In this document: in pieces, positions 43,987-53,190 of the stretch
Layout of the letters: every line of letters starts with the position of its first letter
How positions within the stretch are numbered: position 1 is the first letter of the stretch
From: Oscillospiraceae bacterium
Lineage (GTDB): Bacteria; Bacillota; Clostridia; Oscillospirales; Ruminococcaceae
NCBI GenBank assembly: GCA_017438745.1
Contig: JAFRUS010000054.1
Coordinates: forward strand, 1-64,000
Direction: 5' to 3'
DNA length: 64,000 nt
Notes under the pieces: generated by a model
Seen by the model: the letters and a program-made list of their open reading frames with translations, nothing else
What the model was told of the DNA's origin: nothing
Databases searched by the model: none
Made by a program: the position numbers and the translations under genes

Positions 43987-46545
43987 ATGAAAAAATCTGA
44001 AAAAACAAAACGTATTATCGCAGGAGTATTTTCGGCAATGTTAGCATTTAACTGTCTGTCAGCAGGAGGAGTGAAAACTTTTGCTGCCGATGCTGATTTT
44101 GCAGAAGAACGGACTGCTGAAGAGATCATAAAGGAACTCGAAGAAAAGGGAATGCACGGTGACATAAACGCTGACGGAACTATCAATGTACTCGATGTTA
44201 TCCGCTATAAACAGGTTTTCCTTGCAAAAGAAACAGTGGCTGATGAACAGTTATACCATGCAGATGCAAACGGCGACGGAGTTATAAACAGTGCTGATTT
44301 TATCGCTGTTATAAAAGACATACTCGGAGAATCAGTGATCTGGTCATATCAGAGAATGCCGAAGATGGACGGTTCAACATCTGCAATACCGCTTGAAGCA
44401 GGATTCAAGTCAAAGATGCTTGGCATTAACTACAACGATGCGAAGAAGATAGTTAAACATCATAAAACACATGAATCTTTCAGCATGCTTCTTTCAGGTG
44501 AAAACGACATGATTTTTACTGTTCCGATTTCAGAGGAACAGAAGAAGGCGGCCGAAGAAGCGGGAAGAGAGCTTACATTTGTTCCGGTAGCCAAGGAAGG
44601 TTTCGTATTTGTTGTAAACAGGAACAATCCGGTCGAATCACTGACCATGGATCAGATAAGGGATATCTATTCGGGCAAGATAACAAACTGGAAGGAAGTC
44701 GGCGGAAACGACGAAAAGATCATTCCTTATCAGAGAAACAAGGATTCAGGCAGCCAGAATTATATGACAGAATTCATGGAAGGCTACGATCTGATGGATC
44801 CTCCGAAGGATTACGTTCTCGTTTCAATGGGCGGTCTTATGGACGGACTTGCAGTTTACGACAATGCGGAAAACGCTATCGGTTATTCAGTATATTCATA
44901 TGCGGCACAGATATACGAAAACTCTTCTGACGTGAAGTTTATCGCAGTTGACGGTGTAAAGCCGACAAGAGAGACTATGGCTGACGGTACCTATCCACTC
45001 CTCAGCAGCACCTATATCGTTTATACCGACAAGGCAACGCAGAGCACACGCAGTTTTGCAAAATGGGCTGTATCTGATGAAGGACAGAGATGTGTGCTTG
45101 AAAGCGGATATGTTCCCGTAAATGATATGGAATACCCGGAATCATATCTGCCGTATAATGAGACTGGAACCGGAAAGGAAAAGCCGGTAGACTATAAACC
45201 GGATCGTAATTATTCCGGGTTTGAAGAAAGGTTATCATCGGTTTATGATAACAGACGAGATCTTATTGATTTCCTTAAGGACAAGGAATTCCAGAGTGAG
45301 ATCAACCGTGAAATAGAAAAGGTGTACAGCGAAGCCGGAAATGCTGATGTTCAGGCAGATGTAACGATTATAAACGGTTATATGAATATCTGTTTTACTG
45401 CAGTGAAAAACAGATATATGCTTAGTCACGGTTATCAGCATGAGACTTATTCGTTCTATAAGAACCTGAATTATGATCTGAAAAACAAGAAAAAAATCGA
45501 GAACTTCTCCGATCTCTTCTACAGCGGTGAAGAATATACAGAAGATATAAACAAGGTGCTCACTCACGATATAAGCATTCACTCTTCATATTTGCAGAAA
45601 AGCGATTTTATCGGGCTGCTCGGAAAAGTTGACAGTTTCAGTCTGAATAAGGTATTCTTCTCTGAAGATGACCCGTATTTTACTGATGCTACAGATGTGA
45701 CATTCAGGGACGATATGCTTTTTGATAAAATGGTCATCGGTGAATACTGCGACAATCAGCAGTTCCTTGATATTACTGAAACTCCATATGAACGTAAGCA
45801 TAATGAATGGATCTTTGAAACCGTCTTGGGTGAGGACGGCGAGTATCATGATACAGTAGCCGGATCACGTTTCCATACTGCGGATGAGGTCGCTAAACTT
45901 AATGAAGTGTACGGAAAAGTTTTTGAAGATGCATTAAAACGCCGTGATGAAGAATGTAAAAATCTCTATAATGAAAATTATACACCAAGAGTGATAATCT
46001 CATACTATCCTTCGACAGAACTTGGTCTTAATGTGCTGTATGTTGATTACGGAAAAATCGACGGCCCGTCTACCACACTTAATATGTATGATCCGGAGAC
46101 CGGTGAAAGAATATATCTGTCTGATATTTTCGGTAAAAATTTTGCAATTCCGGATGATGAAAGAAGCTATCCGTATGAAATAGATATGTATAACGGTGAG
46201 CTTGTCAATCTTCTGAAAGATGAGAAAGTTTCATTTGATCCTGCAGATGTAAACACGAAATACATAATACCGGAAGATGAAAAGGTAACGGTTTATGAAA
46301 TGGAGGAACCGGCTGCCGGTATCGTTTCCGGCTATAATGAGTACACAGACAATACTTACGGTTACGCTTCATCCTACATCCTCGAAGGCGGTCCGAAGAA
46401 GACTCAGTGGCATATTGAAGGAAACTGGAACATCGTCGCCAAAAAGAAATGCTTCTCACACGGAACGTTCTGGTACGAATGCTGGGATGCAGATGACGGC
46501 GATTACTACGGATGGATTAAATCGTATGATCTGGATTTTAAATAA
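43987..46545 (+). CDS. Secreted dockerin-PBP-SH3 protein (852 residues)
   Basis: Signal peptide (about 1-33, ends TFA); short helix; dockerin (about 57-115) with DINADGTIN and DANGDGVIN; PstS-like domain (about 118-375) with MDGSTSAIPLEAGFKSKMLG, SGENDMIFTVPIS, DIYSGKITNWKEVGGND and QRNKDSGSQNYMTEFM, matching the PstS phosphate-contact loops; linker GTGKEKPVDYKPD; RsiV/PdaC-like part (about 420-620: FLKDKEFQSEI, INGYMNICF, NLNYDLKNKKKIENFSDLF) and a related stretch near 690 (MYDPETGERIYLSDIFG); one SH3-like repeat at the end (CFSHGTFWYECWDADDGDYY, GWI). GGGGAG-type ribosome site. Extracellular; ligand is inferred only from fold. Between an ECF-type promoter and a terminator cluster. Confidence 0.82.
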   Translation: MKKSEKTKRIIAGVFSAMLAFNCLSAGGVKTFAADADFAEERTAEEIIKELEEKGMHGDINADGTINVLDVIRYKQVFLAKETVADEQLYHADANGDGVINSADFIAVIKDILGESVIWSYQRMPKMDGSTSAIPLEAGFKSKMLGINYNDAKKIVKHHKTHESFSMLLSGENDMIFTVPISEEQKKAAEEAGRELTFVPVAKEGFVFVVNRNNPVESLTMDQIRDIYSGKITNWKEVGGNDEKIIPYQRNKDSGSQNYMTEFMEGYDLMDPPKDYVLVSMGGLMDGLAVYDNAENAIGYSVYSYAAQIYENSSDVKFIAVDGVKPTRETMADGTYPLLSSTYIVYTDKATQSTRSFAKWAVSDEGQRCVLESGYVPVNDMEYPESYLPYNETGTGKEKPVDYKPDRNYSGFEERLSSVYDNRRDLIDFLKDKEFQSEINREIEKVYSEAGNADVQADVTIINGYMNICFTAVKNRYMLSHGYQHETYSFYKNLNYDLKNKKKIENFSDLFYSGEEYTEDINKVLTHDISIHSSYLQKSDFIGLLGKVDSFSLNKVFFSEDDPYFTDATDVTFRDDMLFDKMVIGEYCDNQQFLDITETPYERKHNEWIFETVLGEDGEYHDTVAGSRFHTADEVAKLNEVYGKVFEDALKRRDEECKNLYNENYTPRVIISYYPSTELGLNVLYVDYGKIDGPSTTLNMYDPETGERIYLSDIFGKNFAIPDDERSYPYEIDMYNGELVNLLKDEKVSFDPADVNTKYIIPEDEKVTVYEMEEPAAGIVSGYNEYTDNTYGYASSYILEGGPKKTQWHIEGNWNIVAKKKCFSHGTFWYECWDADDGDYYGWIKSYDLDFK

Positions 46546-46548
46546 AAA

Positions 46549-46643
46549 TGTACAGCCGTGGCCGGCTGTACTATAGAATTACCGGCAGCATTACTGCCGG
46601 TAACAAAAAATGAGCTGTACATGAAGTGCAGCTCATTTTTTTG
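46549..46643 (+). terminator. Three consecutive hairpins ending in a terminator
   Basis: GTACAGCC/GGCTGTAC (46550-46571), TTACCGGCAG/CTGCCGGTAA (46579-46603) and ATGAGCTG/CAGCTCAT + TTTTTTT (46610-46642). Only the last has a U-run. Confidence 0.85.
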
Positions 46644-46729
46644 ATTGTGCCGAAGGCACTACAATTTTATGCGAAGTAGTGGCCACCGCAATCTAATTTT
46701 TCTGCCGGTAATTTTTTTTGAAAAAATCC

Positions 46730-46765
46730 TGTAACCTTTCACTTCGTTTCCGTACTATATAGATG
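46730..46765 (+). promoter_or_regulatory. Candidate ECF-type promoter for the gene at 46849
   Basis: TGTAAC (46730-46735), then TACTATATAGATG (46753-46765); close match to 43891-43926 including the following GAAG. Confidence 0.55.
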
Positions 46766-46848
46766 AAGGCGATAAACCTTCGGTGAAAAAAGAGCTCTTT
46801 AAACACAAATAGAATAACGGATATACAGGTGAAAAGGAGAAACATATT

Positions 46849-48024
46849 ATGAAAAGATCAGTAAAAACAAAACGTGTATTAGCAGCAGTACTTTCATCAG
46901 TTTTTGCATTTCCGGCAGCAGGAATATTTGATGGAAATCAGAACAGCAGCTCTGTTTATGCAGAGATGACAACGAATGAAACATACACTTGTCAGGATGA
47001 TGAAATTGCAGAGGAAGCAGTGGAATCTGACTGGAGAATTACAAAAGGTGACATTAACGGTGACGGGGCAATCGACATATCAGATGCCACAATGCTTTCA
47101 CTTTATCTCGTTGGTGAAAAATATCTGTATGGCCCCCAGCTTAGAGCAGCTGATGTGAATAATAATAAAGACGTTGAGCTTGCAGACCTTGCAGCAATGA
47201 AACAGTTCATTTCGAAAAAAATAAATTCTTTTGCAGAGGTCGATATATGCCTTTCAGATGAAGAAGTATCAGAAATCCTGCCGGAAAATGCCGTTCCGTA
47301 TGCATATCCGGAAGATATAAAGACAGATAATGTGAAAGTTTACAAACTTGCTGACGGAACTTTAAAAGTGCTTTACTTAAACGGAAGATTCACAATGGAA
47401 CTGCCTGAAATATGGGAAGGTCATTTTGTTGTAGATGACCGTTGTTTCTGTTCAAAGCTTTCTTATAACGGATATACCGCAGGGGAACTTTTCACATGCA
47501 TACCGCAGAATACAACATTACATCTCAGCAGTAATATGGCCCTTAGTGCACCTTATATGGCTCAGATCAGAGGAATATCCGGCGAAATATTCTTATATAC
47601 ATCCGGTGTTTCAGTAATAAATTATGATTACGATAATGAGGAATGCAGATCCGAGTATGAAATGCTTTCCGCAACTCTCCCTGATGTGTACAAGTCTGTA
47701 AGAAGCTATTCTGACGAGACAGGTAAAATGGAAGCTGTGTTTGATCTTCCGGAATACGACTGCTTTACCGGAACAGTATCTGATTTCCTTTACGGCAAAG
47801 ATAAAGTGATCTGGGCATATGACGAGGATTATGCACTTGATCAGAACGAGCAGGAAGATGAACACCGTCTCTGTGAAATGAAAATCGATACAAATATAGT
47901 TGCCAGAAGAGCAGTATGCCTCGGAGATATTATATTCTATGACTGCTATGATCAGAAGGACGGAACGCATTACGGATGGATCAGAGTAGATGCCATTTAT
48001 TTTAATTCAAATGCAGGCAAATAA
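46849..48024 (+). CDS. Small secreted dockerin protein with SH3-like end
   Basis: 391 residues. Signal peptide (about 1-39). Dockerin (about 64-126: KGDINGDGAIDISDATMLSL and AADVNNNKDVELADLAAMKQ, ending SKKINSF), which resembles the GH26 dockerin (AADVDGDGKIQLTDLAKLRQ, SKKIDKL) more than those of its locus neighbours. An unrecognised middle region (about 130-335). An SH3-like C-terminus (about 338-391: VCLGDIIFYDCYDQKDGTHY, GWI), shared with the PBP proteins. It lacks the PBP and RsiV-like parts. AAAAGGAG precedes the ATG. Stands alone between an ECF-type promoter and a terminator. Function unknown. Confidence 0.78.
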   Translation: MKRSVKTKRVLAAVLSSVFAFPAAGIFDGNQNSSSVYAEMTTNETYTCQDDEIAEEAVESDWRITKGDINGDGAIDISDATMLSLYLVGEKYLYGPQLRAADVNNNKDVELADLAAMKQFISKKINSFAEVDICLSDEEVSEILPENAVPYAYPEDIKTDNVKVYKLADGTLKVLYLNGRFTMELPEIWEGHFVVDDRCFCSKLSYNGYTAGELFTCIPQNTTLHLSSNMALSAPYMAQIRGISGEIFLYTSGVSVINYDYDNEECRSEYEMLSATLPDVYKSVRSYSDETGKMEAVFDLPEYDCFTGTVSDFLYGKDKVIWAYDEDYALDQNEQEDEHRLCEMKIDTNIVARRAVCLGDIIFYDCYDQKDGTHYGWIRVDAIYFNSNAGK

Positions 48025-48084
48025 GAAGACCGTAAAAACATTAGCATAAAAAAAGAAAGAACAAAAGAAATATAATATTTAATG

Positions 48085-48116
48085 AACGAGTTGTGCATAG
48101 GTACAGCTCGTTTTTT
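48085..48116 (+). terminator. Terminator after the small dockerin gene
   Basis: AACGAGTTGT / ACAGCTCGTT stem (one G-U pair), then TTTTTT. The rest of the 48025-48391 gap holds a promoter and two short AT-rich hairpins (near 48147 and 48173). Confidence 0.85.
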
Positions 48117-48255
48117 GATCGTGATGAAGACATAACTATAAAAATGATTCATGAAAATCATTCAGGAAACGTACAAATTAAAATTGTACAGCATACAAAT
48201 ACGAGGGAATATAGCAAGATTTAAAGACTTTCTACAGATTTTTTTGTTTATTTGC

Positions 48256-48284
48256 TTGACTTGGTACCAAGTTTGTGGTATAGT
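48256..48284 (+). promoter_or_regulatory. Candidate sigmaA promoter for the second cohesin gene
   Basis: TTGACT (48256-48261), 17-base spacer containing TTGGTACCAA palindrome overlap, TATAGT (48279-48284). The palindrome could be a regulator site. Confidence 0.65.
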
Positions 48285-48391
48285 TGAATAAACAGCGATA
48301 TTCATTTTGCTGTTGGATTTAACGTTTTAACCATAGGAAGCACTGAATCATTCATTGATAAGTGCTTTCCGCGAAGAGAAAGGTGTAAATT

Positions 48392-50020
48392 ATGAACAAG
48401 ACATGGAAGAAAACAGTAACGACGATTTTAGCCTTTGCTTTAGCAGCCGGGGGAATGATGGGCGGTGCTTCTTATCTTAACGAAGTATCTGCAGCAGAAC
48501 AGCCGGTGGCAGCATTACGTGAAGCCGGTGAACCAGCAGAAATGGCTGTTGATGCCGGTGTATATGAGGCAAATGCAGGAGATACGATCAAAGTTAAGGT
48601 AAGAGCGTGTGATATAAAGGATTCGTTCAATTCAGTCGGCGGACGCCTTCTTGTCAATACTGAGGCATTCAGCGTTTTAAGTGTTACTCCGGGAGATACT
48701 GACGATCCGGATAACGAAAACACCGAAATATTTCAGAAAACATTAACGGCACAGAGTATGTGCAGTGAGCATACAGAAAAGATCGGCTTCATTTACTGCG
48801 AACTTGAAAGTTTAAAGGAAGATACTGTTTTTCTTACTATTGAGCTCAGGGTAAACGATGATGCTAAAGACGGATGCTATACTGTTCCGTTCTATCTTCG
48901 CGACAGCAGCGTTTCAATGGCAACAAAGATCGTCGAAACAGAAGATACCTGGGACGTTTTTGAAGTAAACCCTGACTATCGCGGTGCTCTGATCACAGTT
49001 GGTGCCGGTTCAGATGAAATAATAGAGCCGGAAGAACCAGAGGAATACAATTACGATTATGATTATGACAATGATCATCATCTCAACAATCTGGATGAAG
49101 ATGGCGTTATCAATCCGATAATACCTGAAATTACATATTCTGAAACAGGACAGCCGATAACGACAGCTTGTTCTGATGAAAGTCTGACGGGCTTTACTGT
49201 GGATGCCGGTGTTTATGAAGCCAAGGCAGGCGATACGATAAAAGTAAAGATCAGAGCAACTGATATAAAGAAACCTTTCTGCTCAGCTTTAGGTTACTTC
49301 ATAATTGATGAGGATAAGTTCACGGTATTAAGCGCTGAGCCGGGAGATTCTGACGATCCGGATGATAATAATAATGATGAAGGCGTCATTGTGGATAAAG
49401 ATGTAAGCCTGAATGTTTTCAGAGGAGCTGAAAACAGTAAAATGGCTGTTTTCATTTACTGCAATCTTAATGAAAACGTAGATGAAGATATGGTGTTTGC
49501 GACTGTTGAACTAAAGGTCAATGATGATGTAAAAGACGGAACTTATGAGCTTCCGTTTGCTGTTCTTGAATACGGCGGAATGGCATGCGCATACAATGAT
49601 GAAATGAATGATCTTACTGACTCTGAACCTGAGTTCCACGGCGCGCTTGTCAAAGTAAGCAGTGCTTCAGAAGAAACTATACCTGAAGAACAGCCTGAAG
49701 TATCTGAAAACGAGGAAACAGTACCTGAAGAACAGCCTGAAATAACTGAAAGTGAAGAAACACCGGCTCCGGCTGAAGAACTTCCGGTTATCGAAGAACC
49801 TGAAAAGCCAGTTGGACCAGGACATCACGGCCCTGCAGGTCCGGCAGCTCCTAAGCCTGATCACAGACACGACCATAAACACGATCACGCACCAGCTCCT
49901 AAGCCGGATGATCACAGAAATGATCACAAAAACAGCTACGAAAAGGCAGTTGAGAAGATCGCTGAAGATATCACAAATGTAATTACAGATGTTGCAAAGT
50001 TTATCTTTTCTTTATTCTAA
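48392..50020 (+). CDS. Secreted protein with two cohesin-like modules (scaffoldin-like 2)
   Basis: 542 residues. Signal peptide (about 1-34). Cohesin-like modules about 52-204 and 268-424, with VDAGVYEANAGDTIKVKV, SVLSVTPGDTDDPDNEN and VFLTIELRVNDDAKDG; second module VDAGVYEAKAGDTIKVKIRA. An acidic Tyr/Asp-rich linker with YSETGQPIT before module 2. Then Glu/Pro-rich EEQPEV repeats, a His/Asp-rich stretch (HRHDHKHDHAPAPKPDDH) and the hydrophobic tail EKIAEDITNVITDVAKFIFS-LF, homologous to that of the protein at 36953. GAGAAAGG precedes the ATG. Likely partner of dockerins; anchoring and metal binding are inference. Confidence 0.78.
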   Translation: MNKTWKKTVTTILAFALAAGGMMGGASYLNEVSAAEQPVAALREAGEPAEMAVDAGVYEANAGDTIKVKVRACDIKDSFNSVGGRLLVNTEAFSVLSVTPGDTDDPDNENTEIFQKTLTAQSMCSEHTEKIGFIYCELESLKEDTVFLTIELRVNDDAKDGCYTVPFYLRDSSVSMATKIVETEDTWDVFEVNPDYRGALITVGAGSDEIIEPEEPEEYNYDYDYDNDHHLNNLDEDGVINPIIPEITYSETGQPITTACSDESLTGFTVDAGVYEAKAGDTIKVKIRATDIKKPFCSALGYFIIDEDKFTVLSAEPGDSDDPDDNNNDEGVIVDKDVSLNVFRGAENSKMAVFIYCNLNENVDEDMVFATVELKVNDDVKDGTYELPFAVLEYGGMACAYNDEMNDLTDSEPEFHGALVKVSSASEETIPEEQPEVSENEETVPEEQPEITESEETPAPAEELPVIEEPEKPVGPGHHGPAGPAAPKPDHRHDHKHDHAPAPKPDDHRNDHKNSYEKAVEKIAEDITNVITDVAKFIFSLF

Positions 50021-50053
50021 TGAATAACAATTGTTACTGCTGTAACTGAAACG

Positions 50054-50093
50054 ATGCCCACTCATCCGGAACGCACGGATGAGCGGGCATTTT
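50054..50093 (+). terminator. Terminator after the second cohesin gene
   Basis: ATGCCC-A-CTCATCCG / CGGATGAG-C-GGGCAT stem, then TTTTG. Confidence 0.85.
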
Positions 50094-50114
50094 GTATTTA
50101 ATCATCACGATATA

Positions 50115-50144
50115 TTGATTTTATACTCTGCATTATGATATAAT
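50115..50144 (+). promoter_or_regulatory. Candidate sigmaA promoter for the three-gene dockerin-PBP operon
   Basis: TTGATT (50115-50120), 18-base spacer, TATAAT (50139-50144); strikingly like the promoter of the sigma gene (34833-34862). Confidence 0.7.
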
Positions 50145-50179
50145 TTACTATGTATAAGAGCGTGCGGGTCATTTGGGGA

Positions 50180-50217
50180 TATAACTGATATTTTCTCTGT
50201 TTGCACCTGTACAGATG
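50180..50217 (+). promoter_or_regulatory. Weak candidate ECF-type promoter for the same operon
   Basis: TATAAC (50180-50185) and CCTGTACAGATGAA (50206-50219); the -10-like box matches the locus motif (CTGTATAGATGAAG) with one change, but spacing is two bases longer. Confidence 0.35.
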
Positions 50218-50244
50218 AAAAATACCAAATAAGGGGGAAGGGCT

Positions 50245-53190
50245 ATGAGAAAAAGAGCACTGAAGAATATAAGGCGTAAAGCCGTATTACTGACGCTTGT
50301 TTCAGGAATGGTCTTCGGAAGTACCGGGATAGTATCTGCTGACTCGTCCGAGGAACTTAAGCAGCAGGAGCGGGAAGAACTTATAAAGACTCTTTCTGAA
50401 AAGGAACAGCGCGGTGATATTAACGGTGACGGTATCGTCAATGTGTTTGATGTTATGAGATACAAGAACAGCATTGTCGAAGGAAGAAGTTTTGATGAAG
50501 CCGAACGCATCGATGTCAACGGTGACGGCGCCGTGAACGGAAAAGACATTGGTGCAGTAAAGAACGATATTTTAAAACAGTCAAAGCTATGGACCTATGA
50601 TAACGTTCCTAAGATGGACGGATCCACTTCAGCAATACCGCTCGAAGCCGGACTTAAATCGAAGATGCTCGGAGTTTCATACTCTGATGCAAAACTGCTT
50701 GTGTCACATCACAAGACCCACGAGTCGTTCCAGATGCTTCTTTCCGGTGAGAACGACATGATATTCACAGTACCGATCTCGGAAGACCAGAAGAAAGCGG
50801 CTGAAGAAGCGGGAAGAGAACTTACATTTGTACCGGTCGCAAAGGAAGGATTCGTTTTCGTAGTAAACAGGAACAATCCGGTCGAATCCCTTACCGTGGA
50901 GCAGATCAGAGATATCTATTCGGGTAAAATAACAAACTGGAAAGAAGTCGGCGGAAACGACGAAAAGATCATCCCTTACCAGAGAAACAAGGATTCGGGA
51001 AGCCAGAACTACATGACAGAGTTCATGGAAGGCTATGATCTTATGAATCCGCCTAAGGAATATTATCTTGGCTCAATGTCATCACTGATGGACGGACTTG
51101 CGGTTTACGATAATGCCGAAAATGCTATCGGTTATTCAGTTTATTCCTATGCGGCTCAGATGTACGAAAACTCATCTGACACTAAATTCATTGCAGTTGA
51201 CGGTATAAAGCCTACCAGAGAGACAATGGCTGACGGCACCTATCCTCTTCTCAGCTCTACATCGATAGTTTATACTGACAAGGCATCTCAGAATACAAAG
51301 GATTTTGCCGCCTGGGCAATATCTGAAGAAGGGCAGAAAACTGTTCTTTCATGCGGATATGTTCCGTTAAAAGATATGGAGTATCCGGAGAAATTTAAGC
51401 CGTATTCCGCCAAGGGTACTGGTAAGGAGAAGCCCGCAGACTACAAACCGTCAGAAAAATATTCCAATCTCTATTATAGCCGTGGTTCATATGACGAAAA
51501 ATATTTGACCCGTGAAGAGTGTACAATCAACTGGCTTGCAGACAAAGAACTTCAGAACATGATAAACGATGATATCAGTAAAACGGTGTTTAACGGTCAG
51601 GATAAGCTCACAGGAGTATGGTACATGAGCCTTCATGCAGTTAACGGATATATACACATCAGTTTCAGTAATAGTGAATTATCAGAATATTATAAATTAA
51701 ATTATGATGCAATAAACGGTGTAAGAATAGAGAAGCTTTCAGATTATTTCTATAAAGATGAAGATTTTGTTCCGGCTCTTACTAACAAGTTAAGGGATCA
51801 TATTGACGGATACAAGGACAAAGATATTAAAACGGATTTTCTTGGTGTTCTTGGAGAACCAGCCAGATTCAGTTTTGAAGATATAGTTTTTGATGCAGAT
51901 GGTCCTTATTATGATAAAGAAAAGAAAATATACTATCAGCCTGTTTTTGATGAACTGTTCGACAGTATGGTAATAGGTGAATATTATGACTGCCGAAACA
52001 TTGTCGGTGAAATTTACCGGGACCCGGACAATCATACTTTTAGGCTGGAAGACCACGAGTTTTCAGAATGGAAAACTATAGTTGTTACTGGTGATGACGG
52101 TGAACCGCGTGTGAATGTTACCTCCCGTTCCCATACTGATGAGGAAATCAAGGCAGAAAACAAGCTTTACGATACAGTTTACGAAAAAGCAAAAGCTCTT
52201 CGCCCGGAAGGAAATACATCGTATATCATAGTTGACAGACACCCTGAATATAATTATTTCCGTGTGAATTACGGGAAGGTGGACGGACTGCCCAATACTC
52301 CGTATATGTTCTCCGGCGATACAGGCGAGCAGATAAAACCTTCAGATATTTTCGGAAAATCATTTGAAAAGTATGATGACTGTTCAATATACAAAATTGA
52401 TTTTGGTGCCGGTACAGTTACTCTGCTCGGACTGTCTGATCCTTTCACGGAATTTGAACAAACGTTTTATCATTATACGGAACATGAGGAAACGTTTGAT
52501 ACTGATAATTTCGACAGAAGTATACTGTCCAGTGATCAGATAAAGGCGAAAACAGAAAAGCAGGATAAAATTCAGTACGGAATTCTGATGGACGATAAAA
52601 CGGTAGAGGTTTATCCCGAGTCCTATGTTGTGGATTACGGCGAGAAGAAAGTCTTATCTCAGATAAAGAAGAATCTTTACGTCAGTATAAAGACTCTGTG
52701 CCAGTCACACGGCAGTTTGTGGTATGAATGCTGGGACGGAAGCACTGATGAATATATCGGCTGGATCAGCGAAGAAGACTGTACCATGCACAACCGCTTT
52801 TTCCGTTATGAAGAATACGAGACTCCTTTATCCGGTATAGTTACCGGCAGTAAATCAGGTGATGTATTCGGATACACAAGCGATTTCATCCTTAAGCAAG
52901 GTGCTGAAGAAGTACTGCGGAAGGTCGAAGTAAAAAGAAATGTTTTGATCAAACGGGCATGTTACAAATCAAGCTGGTTATATGACTGCTATGATGCAGA
53001 CAATGGAGATTATTACGGCTGGATAAAAGAATCAGATCTCACTCTTGAAAAAGATTTAAAAGATTTAGATGATGAAAAAGGGGTACAATATGAAAAAACA
53101 ATCACTCAACTCACTCAGAAAAAAGGCAGCGATTTTAACGACTTTTATAATACTTGCATACGGAAATACCGGGGTGTTATCCGCGGCTGA
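50245..53190 (+). CDS. Secreted dockerin-PBP-SH3 protein with extended C-terminus (981 residues)
   Basis: Signal peptide (about 1-32); dockerin (about 56-112, DINGDGIVNVFDVMRYK and DVNGDGAVNGKD); PstS-like domain (about 115-375) with all ligand loops intact; RsiV/PdaC-like region with NGYIHISF and YDAINGVRIEKLSDYF; two SH3-like repeats (CQSHGSLWYECW...GWI and CYDADNGDYYGWIKESDL). The paralog at 53090 ends right after SDLTLE. Here TAA is replaced by AAA, so the frame runs 39 residues further (KDLKDLDDEKG...), through the next gene's ribosome site and start, overlapping it by 101 bases. GGGGGAAGGG precedes the ATG. First gene of a three-gene operon. Confidence 0.82.
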   Translation: MRKRALKNIRRKAVLLTLVSGMVFGSTGIVSADSSEELKQQEREELIKTLSEKEQRGDINGDGIVNVFDVMRYKNSIVEGRSFDEAERIDVNGDGAVNGKDIGAVKNDILKQSKLWTYDNVPKMDGSTSAIPLEAGLKSKMLGVSYSDAKLLVSHHKTHESFQMLLSGENDMIFTVPISEDQKKAAEEAGRELTFVPVAKEGFVFVVNRNNPVESLTVEQIRDIYSGKITNWKEVGGNDEKIIPYQRNKDSGSQNYMTEFMEGYDLMNPPKEYYLGSMSSLMDGLAVYDNAENAIGYSVYSYAAQMYENSSDTKFIAVDGIKPTRETMADGTYPLLSSTSIVYTDKASQNTKDFAAWAISEEGQKTVLSCGYVPLKDMEYPEKFKPYSAKGTGKEKPADYKPSEKYSNLYYSRGSYDEKYLTREECTINWLADKELQNMINDDISKTVFNGQDKLTGVWYMSLHAVNGYIHISFSNSELSEYYKLNYDAINGVRIEKLSDYFYKDEDFVPALTNKLRDHIDGYKDKDIKTDFLGVLGEPARFSFEDIVFDADGPYYDKEKKIYYQPVFDELFDSMVIGEYYDCRNIVGEIYRDPDNHTFRLEDHEFSEWKTIVVTGDDGEPRVNVTSRSHTDEEIKAENKLYDTVYEKAKALRPEGNTSYIIVDRHPEYNYFRVNYGKVDGLPNTPYMFSGDTGEQIKPSDIFGKSFEKYDDCSIYKIDFGAGTVTLLGLSDPFTEFEQTFYHYTEHEETFDTDNFDRSILSSDQIKAKTEKQDKIQYGILMDDKTVEVYPESYVVDYGEKKVLSQIKKNLYVSIKTLCQSHGSLWYECWDGSTDEYIGWISEEDCTMHNRFFRYEEYETPLSGIVTGSKSGDVFGYTSDFILKQGAEEVLRKVEVKRNVLIKRACYKSSWLYDCYDADNGDYYGWIKESDLTLEKDLKDLDDEKGVQYEKTITQLTQKKGSDFNDFYNTCIRKYRGVIRG

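Noticed and set aside
53090..53190. Programmed frameshift joining the genes at 50245 and 53090
   Set aside because: No slippery site or pseudoknot seen; the downstream gene has its own ribosome site, ATG and signal peptide, so stop loss is simpler.
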